Source of the DNA: Sanderia malayensis
Taxonomy: Eukaryota; Cnidaria; Scyphozoa; Semaeostomeae; Pelagiidae
Reading direction: 5' to 3'
NCBI GenBank assembly: GCA_013076295.1
Contig: RQOL01000489.1
Coordinates: forward strand, 124,001-188,000
DNA: 64,000 nt
The notes below the pieces were generated by a model. The model saw only the letters and a program-made list of their open reading frames with translations. It was not told where the DNA came from and ran no database searches. Within the stretch, counting starts at the first letter, position 1. Each line of letters opens with the position of its first letter. This document shows, one piece after another, positions 1-10,484 of this stretch. The translations under genes and the position numbers were made by a program.

Positions 1-892
1 TAAGAAACAAGTAATTGTGCACTCACAAAATGAAGCTGGTCAGTTTATTTCTCCTATATTTTCAGTACCCAAGAGTGATGCTAAGATAAGACTTATTTTA
101 AATCTGAAAAAGCTGAACACCAGTTTGGTATACATTCATTTTAAAATGGAGACTATACATTCAATACTTGAACTAGTTACACATGGGTCTTGGATGGCAT
201 CTATTGATTTAAATGATGCCTATTATAGTGTTCCTATTTCCAATAACTCACAAAAAAATGTAAAATTCAAATATGGTACCAAATTATACCAATATACCTG
301 TTATCCAAATGGATTGTCATTTTGTCCCAGAAGATTTACAAAAATCATGAAAGTGCCACTTTCTGTCTTACACCAAAATGGTCATTCTGTAAGTGGGTAC
401 ATAGATGATTTCTTTTTGATAAATGATTCATATGATGGTTGTACTTCAACAATAACAGAAACTGTCAATAATTTTTATAAGCTTGGTTTTGTTGTACACC
501 CAGAAAAATCAGTATTCACTCCAACTCAACATCTTGTTTTTCTTTGTTTTATTATTGATTCAATCCAAATGAAAGTATTTTTACCAAGTGAAAAAATGTT
601 GAAGATTAAGGTCAATATCGAAATTGCCTTAAAGAATGCACAATACCTAGAAATTGAATTTGTTGCAAGGGTATTGGGTTTGATGGTTTCTAGTCTACCG
701 GCTGTTCAGTATGGTGCTTTGCACTATCGGAATCTTGAAATGGATAAGACAAAAGCTCTAAGAATACAAAAAGGAAACTACAAGGATACAATGAGTATAT
801 CTAGTATATCTAACAAGGGAAAATCAACCTTCAATGGGGGCTTGATAATATTGAAACTAGTTTTTGTAATATTAGTCACCCACCAGTTGATA
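1..892 (+). pseudogene. DIRS-type reverse transcriptase fragment
   Basis: An open frame of about 300 codons reads as a reverse transcriptase palm and fingers. It includes an ASIDLNDAYYSVPI block and the catalytic YIDD box at about 398-409, followed by a GFVVHPEKS block. YIDD with this spacing is usual for DIRS-type elements. The start is not certain because the window begins inside the element. Near 800-838 the frame slips: the last part of the domain, through an HPPVD motif at the end of this segment, is readable only in another frame. The segment stops abruptly at 892 where a Helitron begins, and its RNase H continuation lies at 2092. It is a broken mobile-element gene. Family placement rests on the RT and RNase H motifs; no tyrosine recombinase or end repeat is visible. 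Confidence 0.8.
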
Positions 893-2091
893 TCTAATAT
901 TACTATTCTGGGATGTCACGTGATGAAGCACTTTCCTTGCCAAAAACAATAGATTCGACCCGAAACAATAGGTCGAACACCCCAAAACAATGGGCCGAAA
1001 CGGGGAACCGTGTAATCACAAAGGCTTTTTTGTATGCGGGTACATGGCAATGAAATTCACACTGAGTGTTTAGTTTATTAATTTAACCAGGGTAATGGAT
1101 TTTGTTTTTCGATTTTCTCCTGAAATTTTGAATTATTCCACTAATTATTCTGCTAATTGTGCTATCACGAAAAAACTACAGTTTACGCTGGCGAAACTTC
1201 CAAATTCGCGTCGCAAACTCCATTTTCGAATGGAGTATTCGCTGTTCATGTGACCCGTTTTGTCTTTTGCTGTAATTTGATTCGCTTTTTCACGACTTCA
1301 CGTGAACAGTCACGCGTTTTTCGTTATCATGCAAATTTGCCCTCAGGTTGAACAGCAGGTACTTTTGGAGAAGACGTGTGATTTTGTTTTGTACACAAAG
1401 GAAAACTCGGCGCCTCTCAAAGTGTTTTACGACCTGAATTTCTTTGTAAAGACTTGCTAATTGTTTGAGAGACCTGAGAGAATTGAGAACACAGGTGATA
1501 GCTTTGTTTTTTTTTAGTTAGATAGTTGTAGTTTTTGTAGTAGGCGACCGCCATTGTTGCTTCGGCATGCTTGCGAAACTTAGGCCTAATGTAAACACGC
1601 CGAAAGTTTTAATAAACAAATTATGATAAGGGGTTATCAGGCGAGTGGAGTGAGCCAAACTGTTGCATAGGCAGGGGCATGAGCGTTAGCCAATGCAGCG
1701 CACGAAGTGCGCCAACCACAGGCGAGCGTAGCGAGCTAACCAATTGTACGTGGGGTTGACAGGGGCATGAGCGTAAGCAAAGGCAGTGCACGAAGTGCCC
1801 CTTGTACGAAGCCCGGCTCATGTATTGTATGTATGTATGTATGTATGTATGTAGGTATGTATGTAGGTATGTATTCAGGTACGTAGGTAGGTATGTATGT
1901 ATGTATGTATGTATGTATGTAGGTATGTATGTATGTATGTATGTTGGTATGTATATATGTATGTATGGAGGTATGTATGTATGTATAGGCATGAGCGTGA
2001 GCGAATGCAGCGCGCAAAGCTCGCCAACCAGATTAAGCTTTTTTTACTTGACGGGCTGGGGCGAACGAGCGAAGCGAGTGATGACCCCTAG
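893..2091 (+). mobile_element. Non-autonomous Helitron (copy 1)
   Basis: The element begins with TCTAATATTA after an A and ends with CTAG followed by T, as expected for a Helitron inserted between A and T. Its first 100 bases match the start of the large Helitron at 17511, and its last 60 match that element's end at 30582, including a GC-rich hairpin just before CTAG. The body holds roughly 88-bp units rich in small palindromes and a GTAT microsatellite, but no coding region. Removing 893-2091 joins the DIRS coding frame so that the RNase H DAS..GWG motif becomes continuous, which fixes both ends. Mobilisation by the autonomous Helitron in this window is an inference from the shared ends. Confidence 0.88.
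1828..1985. repeat. GTAT microsatellite inside Helitron copy 1
   Basis: Imperfect tandem ATGT/GTAT tetranucleotides with scattered AGGT variants. The same microsatellite at the same relative place occurs in the large Helitron at about 17820-18110. Long frames on both strands here are products of the repeat and are not genes. Confidence 0.95.
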
Positions 2092-2270
2092 TTGATGCTT
2101 CAATGACAGGTTGGGGGGCAGCTATGAATAAAATTTCGACAGGTGGTCAATGGTCACACCTTGAGTCGCAGAATCATATCAATTTTCTTGAATTAAATGC
2201 AGCATACTTTGCTTTGAAGGTTTTCTCATCTGCACTAGCAGAGAAACATGTAAAAATAAAATGAGATAAA
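2092..2270 (+). pseudogene. DIRS-type RNase H fragment
   Basis: Directly after the Helitron the sequence reads DASMTGWGAAMN, then TGGQWS and a NFLELNAAYFALKVF block. These are the first catalytic Asp region and the ELNA(A) helix of the RNase H domain that follows the RT in DIRS elements. It continues the fragment at 1-892. The frame then meets stops at about 2262 and is lost, so the domain is truncated. It has no start codon of its own. Confidence 0.75.
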
Positions 2271-3870
2271 ACGCTTGGAAATCTTCTTTTACCAATGATA
2301 CGGAATGATACGGCAATCTTCTAACAATGATGCTATCGGACCTGACATGTGCAATCCATGCTCTGTCGGATGCGACAGAACGTCTTACTTCTTTAAGGTT
2401 GAAAAAGTTAAATTTTGAAGAAATTGCTTAAAGCATTAGAAAATGTCGTCTGCTAGATAGATTAGGAAAACCATCGACTATCAAAGAGTCTGAATTAGAA
2501 AAAGTAAAGGAGTTCATTAGAACCGTCTTCTACAATGAAAAGACAACTGAATATGTCACGACCCACCCGATTGCGAAGTTACAAAGAGCTGAAGGTAAAG
2601 TCATCAATTGAGTCAAGTACTATTCCTCCGGATCCAGATTCAGCTGGAGAAGCAATCAAAAGAGTGAATTATAAGCTATTTCACTGGCTTCGCTGCTTTC
2701 ACTGGCTAAGTAATGATGCCCGATGTTTCAATGGAAATGAATGGATGGAAATGGAATGAAGAAGTCCAGCTTGTTGCGCCTGTTTGGTTCAAAGAGAAAA
2801 AGTTGCCCCCATCTCTGTCATTGCATGGGAAGCCAAAGAAGTTGGGGGCTGGGGGCTAAGCAAGGGATCCACAAGAAGGAGACTCGGAAATCAGTTATGA
2901 TGGTAGCACCAAATAAGGGAAAAGACCAAAAAGGAAAAAAGTCTATGACGGAGGTGAGAAGGGTGATGAGGAAAGTGCAGTAGGTAGAACAAAAGAGCCA
3001 TAAGTTTCTGATTTTGATGATGAAGAAAGTATGTCCGAAAATGTCTGAAGTGCCGATTCCTTTGATGAATGGCTTCCATAACGTGACAATCAAACTTGGT
3101 TTTTATATAGCTTTGATTTCAGGTCAGCAGCTCCTATTTAAATGTTTTGCTTATTATTTTACTGTTTTATTGCATTAACAATGGAATAAACGCTCCACTC
3201 GTTTAATTCGGCTCAGATATCCAAATGCAGCAGAATTTTCTATCCGCCAATTTGAATTTTTTGACACTTTTGAAATGGCTATATCTCTTGAAAGATAAGT
3301 CAAATTATATTAATGTTTTATAATTATTTTTTCGGTTTCAGATACTCTTTCCAGTGAACTAATCAGCGGTCGGATATTTGGAGGTCGGATTTCTTGTGAC
3401 CATGGTCACATGACGTCATCGATTACGTCACAATGGCACATTTGCAAGAATGTTCCCAAGGCTTAAAATGACCACCTACCCCCACAGATGCCAAAACTGT
3501 CTTCAGATTTTCCGTTACCCAATTTCCTAGAATGCTATGATAAATTCCCTGTCTATTGGTATTGAAGCAAACCACATAAAACTTTAGAAGTGTACTGGAA
3601 ATATATTTTTCAAAGAACTGTAAGGTAAGAAATGTTTGAAAGTTATTGTGTTTATTATCTGTATGTTTTATGAACTTGAGGAATTTATTATTCTTGGCAT
3701 GACATGATTGTCATGTAAAACTGAAAGGATGAACTAAGTAGAATGCTGCCATGCAAGTAGAATGGAAGTTACTACTTAGATATTTGAAATGTCATGTTAC
3801 TTTCATAGGGCCTTTTAATTGAATATATTGTTAACACCGTTACTTTTTAGCATGGCCTCACCATAGAAAT
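2271..3870. other. Intergenic, no recognised gene
   Basis: Only short frames occur (for example 2535-2759 and 2741-2983), with no motif I recognise. The stretch around 3180-3480 is AT-rich and may be further decayed transposon sequence, but I see no inverted or direct ends that would define one. Confidence 0.5.
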
Positions 3871-3955
3871 CGTCTAAGCCAGCTGGTATCCTCTGGTTTA
3901 ATCAATTTGTGAAGAATTTTTTATAACCTTATGGGGTAGCAGAGCAGTTTCCAGA

Positions 3956-4582
3956 TTGGGACACTGCTCTTCCAGAGTGAGGCCGGAATGCTGCCAGTGG
4001 CTTAGACTGCCTCCAGTCGCGATCAACGAATTGGCAGAAACAATCGCAGATAATATGAAGGTTGTTTGCAAAAAGCAATTGCCAGCCGATGCAATTTTGA
4101 AGATAGAGAGAGACATGGAAGGAATGGAATCGTTGTTGGCCTTGCACAGGAAGAACTCCGAGGACAGGCCCAGTATGAACGATACAAAAGGCATAGTAAC
4201 AAAGTTGATGCAGCCACCAGGAGATGTTGACGCAATGATGTCATCATTTGTGGGGCATGGGGGCGCAATGTTTACAATGGGGGTGTACTTTAAAGTGGCC
4301 CAAATGTTACTGTCCAACCCTGCTACTTTGGCAGAGAAATTTCATGGTAGCTCGTGCCCCTATCCAAAATATAAGGAGATGGCAAGATATCTGACTTCTT
4401 GCACTTGCTCCACCCAACGCCCCAAAAAAAGGAAGGCAGACGAAAGTGTAAATCACGTCCTGGCTGAGCTGGTGTTATTCGATGGTGGAGAGGGAGGAGG
4501 GGACAAAAAAAGAAGAAAAAGGCGAAAAAAATATGAAGGCAAAGAAAGAGTGATTCTGCATTGGCAGAATCAGAAGGACTGA
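3956..4582 (+). CDS. Hypothetical 208-residue protein
   Basis: An uninterrupted frame of 208 codons. The first two thirds are of mixed composition with predicted helices; a short cysteine pair (TSCTCS) is followed by a strongly basic Lys/Arg-rich tail, as in a nuclear or nucleic-acid-binding protein. I do not recognise a family. A diverged second copy of bases 4377-4500 lies at 5950-6075 next to 28S rDNA, so this sequence is repetitive and more likely part of a mobile element than a host gene. The start codon is a guess, because the region just upstream (3900-3955) could also be transcribed. Confidence 0.35.
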   Translation: MGHCSSRVRPECCQWLRLPPVAINELAETIADNMKVVCKKQLPADAILKIERDMEGMESLLALHRKNSEDRPSMNDTKGIVTKLMQPPGDVDAMMSSFVGHGGAMFTMGVYFKVAQMLLSNPATLAEKFHGSSCPYPKYKEMARYLTSCTCSTQRPKKRKADESVNHVLAELVLFDGGEGGGDKKRRKRRKKYEGKERVILHWQNQKD

Positions 4583-4598
4583 TAATACAGATATTTAG

Positions 4599-5949
4599 CC
4601 TGTGTGCAGCCTCAAAATCTTCAAACGTGAAGAGTAGAGTCTGCACAGCAATGAACGAAAGATTGCTTTTAAAATCGGAAACATGGCGAAACATAGTAAA
4701 TACTAAAGCTTTTCGTCTGACACTCATCAGAGTAGTACGTCAGAAAGAGAACGAAAATGAAAACCTAACGAACAATTATACCCAGAAGAGGATCGAAATT
4801 GGCCAATCATTGTTCGTTAGGATTGAAATTGGCCAATCATTGTTCGTTAGGTTTTCATTTTCGTTCTCTTTCTGACGTCCCACTCTGATGAGTGTCAGAC
4901 GAAAAGCTTTAGTATTTACTATGTTTCGCCATGTTTCCGATTTTAAAAGCAATTTTGAAGTTCTGTACCGATCAAAGAATGAACGAAGGCTTGTACGAGC
5001 CTCGTGTTCATAAATTTTAACCCTCTTTATCTTCTGTTTGTCTATTGTTTAGTAGCCAATCAAATCTATCTGGCAACTTTCTGCCAGATGATTTGATTTA
5101 TCAAATGCAATTTCCATTGTCCTAATCACCGTTCCACCACATGAAAATGGCAAAGCATCACACGGGTCGGGTTGTTTTGTTTTATTATTATTCTCAAAAT
5201 GCTGATCATAGCTGCGAAAGAGAAAGCTGTTCCTTGGAATGAAGAAAAATTTTGCGAAGCGTTGTCTTTTGAAAAATTGTGCTTTGGATTACAATACAGA
5301 GATTTATTTTTGGATAAAATAAGCAAAAATAATATGCATGACATTCTCAGAACAATATGTGCACTCTCTCAATTCACTGACAACAAATGTTGGAAGGTAG
5401 GCCATATCTCTTGGCTTTATTATTGACAAGGATTGCCAGTGTTGAAAAGAGAGAGGATTGACCCAATCAGAAAAAGAATAACAGGAAAGAATACATGACA
5501 GTATATTAAATTATTTTGGTTCGCAATTCTAAAAACGCAACACTTTTCAAAAATAAGTTTTCTCTAAGGAAATTACTCTCCGTGCGACTGCGACACATGT
5601 TACCTTTAATTCTTCATTCAGTTTGATTTCCGATTCCGACTTCACTTTTGATGGGATTTTTCCCAAATTTTTTAAGCTATGTAAACAACAAATTGGTGTT
5701 CAGGAAATCTGACTTAAATTATTAACCTTGAATTGTCAAGCATATCAGTCCCAAGAAAAGAAATGAGACAAGGATAAAATTCAGCAGGAGAGTGACTTCG
5801 CGCGGTATTGAAAGTGTGTCGCTTTCACTCTGCGGATTTTCTATTTGAAAGTGAGGCAGCTTTTCTACTGACTCAGCTGTACGTCTTTTCGTTCATTGTT
5901 GCGCAGACTCTACTCTTCATGTTTCAAGATTTTGAGGCAGCATGCAGGT
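4599..5949. mobile_element. 1.35-kb element with about 62-bp inverted ends
   Basis: Bases 4599-4661 match the reverse complement of about 5887-5949, including a shared GAAGAGTAGAGTCTGC core. This defines a small element with terminal inverted repeats. Inside is a near-perfect 115-bp hairpin (4662-4953) next to the left end. The remaining interior has short frames only (5172-5426 is the longest, unrecognised). No target duplication could be fixed. It is probably a non-autonomous DNA transposon of unknown superfamily. Confidence 0.6.
4662..4953. repeat. 115-bp inverted repeat (large hairpin)
   Basis: The arm 4662-4776 pairs with 4839-4953 almost without mismatch, the visible difference being AGTAG against GTGGG in the middle. 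The loop of about 62 bases includes two tandem copies of a 30-base unit with core TTGGCCAATCATTGTTCG, the second running into the right arm. Confidence 0.9.
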
Positions 5950-6075
5950 TACAAGATATCTAACTTCTTCCACTTGCTCAATCCAACGCCAAAAAATGAA
6001 GGTAGACGAAAGTGTAAATGACTTCCTGGCTGAGCTGGAGTTATTTGATGGTGGAGAGGGAGGAGGATTGAAGCA
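5950..6075 (+). repeat. Partial second copy of 4377-4500
   Basis: This stretch matches 4377-4500 at roughly 85 percent by eye, sharing AGACGAAAGTGTAAAT and GGTGGAGAGGGAGGAGG. It ends about 20 bases before 28S rDNA begins. It is a truncated copy of the sequence that carries the 208-codon frame. Confidence 0.75.
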
Positions 6076-6095
6076 AGGCACCAAATGAGAGTCTC

Positions 6096-7173
6096 TAGTG
6101 GGCCATATTTGGTAAGGAGAGCTGGCGATGCCGGATGAACCGAACGCCGTGTTAAGGTGCCTAAATCAAGCTTATCAGACCCCACAAGACGTGTTGGTTG
6201 ATCTAGACCGCATGACGGTAGCCATGGAAGTCGGAATTTGCTAAGGAGTGTGTAACAACACACCTGCCGAATTAACTAGCCCTGAAAATGGATGGCACTC
6301 AAGCATCGTGGTTATACTCGGCCGTCGGGAGAACGGCACAGCTCCCGATAAATAGGAGGGCTTTAAAGACCGAAGTGCAGAAAGGTTCTGTGTGAACAGC
6401 AGTTGGACACGGGTTAGTCGATCCTAAGAGATAGGGGAACTCAGTTTCAAAGCACTCAATCGTGACTGCTACTATCGAAAGGGAATTGGGTTGATATTCC
6501 CGAACAGGAACATGGATATTCCCACTCGTGGGAGAAGTGGCAACGTAGACGAACTCTGAGACGTCGGTGAGAGTCCTGGGAAGAGTTATCTTTTTCTGTT
6601 AACGGGCTGACACCCTGGAATCAGATACCCTGGAGGTAGGCTTTAATGCTCGGTAAAGTGCCACACTTCTTGTGGTGTCCGGTGCGCTCTCTACCGCCCT
6701 TGAAAATCTGAGGGAGTGACTATTTTCACTTCCGCTCGTACTCATAACCACAGCAGGTCTCCAAGGTGAGCAGCCTCTGGTTGATAGAACAATGTAGGTA
6801 ATGGAAGTCGGCAAAATAGATCCGTGACTTCGGGAAAAGGATTGCCTTTAAGGGTTGGTTATGTCGGGCTGGGACTTGAAGCAGGCGGTCCTTGTCCTTG
6901 ACTGGCTGTGGCTCGCAAGGGCTATGGCCGGGCATGGACGAGGCTGCTGGTGAAGTGGCCCAGCTTTGTCAGCGACGGCAGTTCGGCAGGCAGTTAGGAA
7001 CAAGCTTAGAACTGGTACGGACAAGGCAAATCAGAGTGTTTAATTGAAACAAAGCATTGCGTTGGCCGGAAACGGTGTTGACGCAATGTGATTTCTGCCC
7101 AGTGTTCTGAATGTCAAAGTGAAGAAACTCATCCAAGCGGGGGTAAAAGGTGGGAGTAACTATGACTCTCTTA
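6096..7173 (+). rRNA. 28S rRNA fragment A, first part (pseudogene)
   Basis: The sequence matches the conserved middle of eukaryotic 28S, for example GTGTGTAACAACACACCTGC, CCTGAAAATGGATGGC and GTGGGAGTAACTATGACTCT. The 5' half of the gene is missing. The part from 6096 to about 6890 can be compared with copy B at 59755-60591. The two differ at many sites and by indels, and both differ from the conserved consensus in stems that are normally invariant, so this is a degenerate copy. It ends at the conserved CTCTCTTA, the upstream side of the R2 insertion site. Confidence 0.93.
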
Positions 7174-7717
7174 GATCATATATTGGGTGCGGAGTAGTAC
7201 TGGAGTGGAGACCGTGAACTTTTCTGCAGCTGCAATTAATTGGCGAGGTATATTCTCGCCAATGAGTTATTCATATCTTAAGCGCCAGCTTGGATTGTCT
7301 ACTTCGGTTCTCAATCTAGCTAGTGTGATATGTTTGGAGAGAGGGTTTCGAATCTGGAGGCACTTCGTTCAGTCAACAGAGAGATTCTAAGTCTAGGGGT
7401 CACTGCTTTGGCCCATGGCCTTACGGCCCGTCCTGGTGGGACCCCGTCTGCAATTCGTTGGCGGGGCGTTGAATCAATCTGGTGACCACAAAGACTAACT
7501 GTGTTATGACGCTCGTAACCCAAACCCCCTTTTGGAGTAGGTTGCAGGCTGACCAGGGAAGTGAACTTGATGCCAAATCTCATGCGACCCGATACCGAGG
7601 GAGGTCCAATATCGGTAGAAACCATTGGCGGGCATTTGTGCGTAAGAAAGAATGAAGCATGACTACCTGCAAAGTGCGTTCTTTTCATATCGCCATGTTC
7701 TGTCAGTGCGGCTGATC
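7174..7717. mobile_element. 544-bp insertion at the R2 target site of 28S
   Basis: In intact 28S genes CTCTCTTAAGG is followed directly by TAGCCAAATGCC. Here 544 bases separate the two halves, with the right side resuming exactly at TAGCC (7718) and the left side short of two or three bases. This is the position cut by R2 endonuclease, and small losses on the upstream side are typical of R2 5' junctions. The insert has no recognisable protein domain; it could be an internally deleted R2 or a non-autonomous partner. The best visible structure is a stem formed by GGGGTC at 7396 and GACCCC about 45 bases later. Confidence 0.7.
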
Positions 7718-7832
7718 TAGCCAAATGCCTCGTCATCTAATTAGTGATGCCCATGAATGGATTAACGAGATTCCCACTGTCCCTATCTACTATCTAGCAA
7801 AACCACAGCCAGGGAACGGGCTTGGCAAAATC

Positions 7833-7870
<38 letters not shown>

Positions 7871-8266
7871 TGATTCTGTGAAAAGACATAACAGGTGTAG
7901 GGTAAGTGGGAGCAGCAATGCAACAGTGAAATACAACTACTTTAATCGTTTTTTTACTTATTCGGTTGAGCGGAAGCTGGCTTCACGATCCATATTCTTG
8001 CATTAAGGCCTTTTTGGCAGGTCAATTAGCACCGAAGATATTATCAGGTCGGAAGTTTGGCTGGGGCGGGACATCTGTTAAATGATAACGCAGGTGTCTT
8101 AAGGTGAGCTCAATGAGAACGGAAATTTCATGTAAAACGAAAGGGTAAACGCTCACTTGATTTTGATTTTCAGTATGAATACAAACTGTGAAATCATGGC
8201 CTATCGATCCTTTACTCTTGACGAGTTTTAAGCTAGAGGTGTCAGAAAAGTTACAACAGGGATAAT
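7718..8266 (+). rRNA. 28S rRNA fragment A, second part (pseudogene)
   Basis: Begins at the R2-site TAGCCAAATGCCTCGTC and includes the conserved GGGGAAAGAAGACCC, TATCGATCCTTT and GTCAGAAAAGTTACAACAGG segments, with several substitutions. Similarity stops near 8266, in the block that normally reads CCACAGGGATAACTGGC. The last several hundred bases of 28S are absent; a Helitron remnant follows. Confidence 0.93.
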
Positions 8267-8466
8267 CGCCCTGGAGTGTTACCGAATAGTGTTGGGCCCC
8301 TAGAAATTTCTGTAAAAACAACACCCACCCACCCTTATACTTTTGCGTCACATGAGAAAGGAAAATTGTGTAGCTGTAGCATAGTAATGTAGAGAATAGC
8401 ATGGTGTTACCTTTGGCAGATGTAAATGCAGAAGTGTGGGTAGATGAAAAATTGCATGAATTAAAC

Positions 8467-8745
8467 AGGGTTAAAATGTTGTATATCTAACTTTGTTAAG
8501 AGGAGGAGGTTTTCCAAGCGTCACACTCTAGAGAGTGCAACATAGCATGTGCCCGGTGGGGTTGAGGGTGTGTCAATCCAAATTATTATATTAGCTAAGG
8601 TCTGCCCCTGTACTTTGCCGATGGTACAAGAGTATGCTGGTGTGAAGGGATAACACATTGTATTATGGTCAGGATTTGTCAGAGGATAGATATTAATGAT
8701 GTGTTGGTTAGGGTGTTTGACTAGGATAGTGTTTTGTTGATATGA
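8467..8745 (-). pseudogene. Helitron PIF1 helicase, C-terminal end
   Basis: The minus strand reads YPFTPAYSCTIGKVQGQTL followed by TPPGTCYVALSRV, the last conserved motifs of Helitron-type PIF1 helicases. A TGA follows directly, yet the usual continuation (a RLENLLLL block) is still legible to about 8467, so the stop is a nonsense change. About 100 residues that normally precede this segment are missing at the edge of the inserted Helitron copy 2. The role in an intact element is 5'-3' unwinding during rolling-circle transposition. Confidence 0.8.
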
Positions 8746-9780
8746 ACAATAGATTCGACCCAAAACAATAGTTCGAACGCCCCAAAACAATGGGCTGAAA
8801 CGGCGAACCATGTGATCACAAGGCTTTTGGTATGTGGGTATATGGCAACGAAATTCACACTGAATGTTTACTTTATTAATTTAACCAGGGTAATGGATTT
8901 TATTTTTCGATTTCCTCCTGAAATTTTGAATTATTCCAGGACCTGTTTCACCTTTTGCTGTAATTTGATTGGCTCTTTCGCAACTTCACGTGAACAGTCA
9001 CGCAATTTTCGTTATCATGCAAATTTGCTCTCGGGTTGAACAGCAGGTACTTTTGGAGAACACGCGTGTTTTTGTTTTGCACACAAAAGATAACTCGACG
9101 CCTTTCAAAGTTTTTTAAGACCTGAATTATCTTTGTAAAGACTTGCTAATTGCTTGAGAGACCTCTGGAAAATTACAAGAGACAATTGAGAACACAGGTG
9201 ATAGCTTTCTTTTTTTTTTACTGAGATAGTTGTAGTTTTTGCAGTAGGCGACCGCCATTGTTGCTTCGGCATGCTTGCGATGCTGAGGCCTAATGTAAAC
9301 AGGCCCAAAGTTTCAATAAACAAATTATGATAAGGGGCATTAGGTGAGCGAAGCGAGCCAAACGGTTGTAAGAGAAGTAGGCAGAGGAATGAGCGGAAGC
9401 GAATGCAGCGCACGAACTGGCCCTATCATTGAATGTTTCTTGATATAATTGATAGACAGGCGAGCACAGCGAGCTAACCCATTGTACTTGGGGTTGAAAG
9501 GGGCATGAGCGCAAGCGAATGCAATGCACGAAGTGCGCCAGCCACAGGCAAGCGCAGCGAGCTAACCCAGTGTACCTGGGGTGGAAAGAGGCATGAGCGT
9601 TAGCAAATGCAGGCACGAAGTGCGCCAACCACAGGCAAGCGCAGCGAGCTAACCCATTGTATGTGGGGTTGAAAGGGGCAGGAGCGTAAGCGAATGCAGC
9701 GCACGAAGTGCGCCATCGAGATTAAGTTTTTTTCACTTGCCCCCTCTGGAAAGCGAGCGAACGCGAGCGCCCCCGGCTAG
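8746..9780 (+). mobile_element. Non-autonomous Helitron (copy 2) inside Helitron A
   Basis: From AACAATAGATTCGACCC onward this follows copy 1 (893-2091) closely, then carries about four palindrome-rich units of roughly 88 bp and ends in CTAG at 9777-9780 before a T. The first 55 bases of copy 1 are absent, so the left end is truncated or deleted, consistent with loss of part of the helicase at that side. It lies inside the PIF1 gene of Helitron A and so is the younger insertion. Confidence 0.8.
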
Positions 9781-10484
9781 TTTTTCGTTTGAGGTTTTAG
9801 TCAGTTGTTTGTCACACAGGACACAGCCCTGCTGGAATTTTCGAAGTAAAGAAATGGTGGGTTTTAGATATCGAATGTTATTTAAAAAGTTCAGAAGGAA
9901 ATCATCTGTGATTCTAAATTGGGTTGAAAGTGTGTGTAAAGATGATACTTTTAGTAGAAGTGGATCATTTTTTATAGATAGAACTTGTGAAGTTTTGCCG
10001 TCAACAGTAGCAAGTGGTTGCTGTTGTGCAAAATCATGACATATCATCACTAAGGGACGTATGGGAAGAGTGTTTAAAGTATGAACAATACGATGGAGTA
10101 CTCTCTGAGAGACCTGGGAAATTTCATCAATGAAAATTACATCATAATTTGCCAATTGCCATTTAATCGATTGTTTGTCATTTGGATTGACGGGAAATTG
10201 AAGGGCACTGTGTATTGTCTTTGAAACTTTTTGATCTCCACAGATGTCCTTATATATGCAAGAAAGGCACCCGTTGGTGTTACAACGATTGCAGACAAAT
10301 ATTTATTTATGCTATAGTCAATGCAGGAGAGAAAAGGGAAGCTTTTTCCCCTTCCTGGTTGACCAACAATTAATTGGTATTTATGCCACTGGTTGTCCTG
10401 TGTTATGTTGAGTTGATACTGTCGAGATCGCCCATATACAGAAGATGCCAAATTGTTATCTACAAGGAGCTGCTGTCCCTGCAA
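9781..10484 (-). pseudogene. Helitron PIF1 helicase, N-terminal motor part
   Basis: Two minus-strand frames overlap at 10137-10155. The upstream one has the Walker A motif GQPGRGKS at about 10350, and the downstream one has the Walker B box DVIFIDEISQ and a following motif III region. A frameshift separates them. The downstream frame runs into the inserted Helitron at 9780, so its last residues are not native. Together with 8467-8745 this is one broken helicase. Confidence 0.8.

Noticed and set aside
1621..2095. Several frames encoding Tyr/Ile/Thr/His or Met/Tyr/Val/Cys repeats on both strands
   Set aside because: They are translations of the GTAT microsatellite.
7390..7470. HDV-like ribozyme in the R2-site insert
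   Set aside because: A GGGGTC/GACCCC stem exists, but the remaining helices of the double pseudoknot could not be placed and it is not at the 5' junction.
6599..7736. Minus- and plus-strand frames across 28S fragment A
   Set aside because: Shadows of rRNA sequence and of the R2-site insert; no protein motifs.
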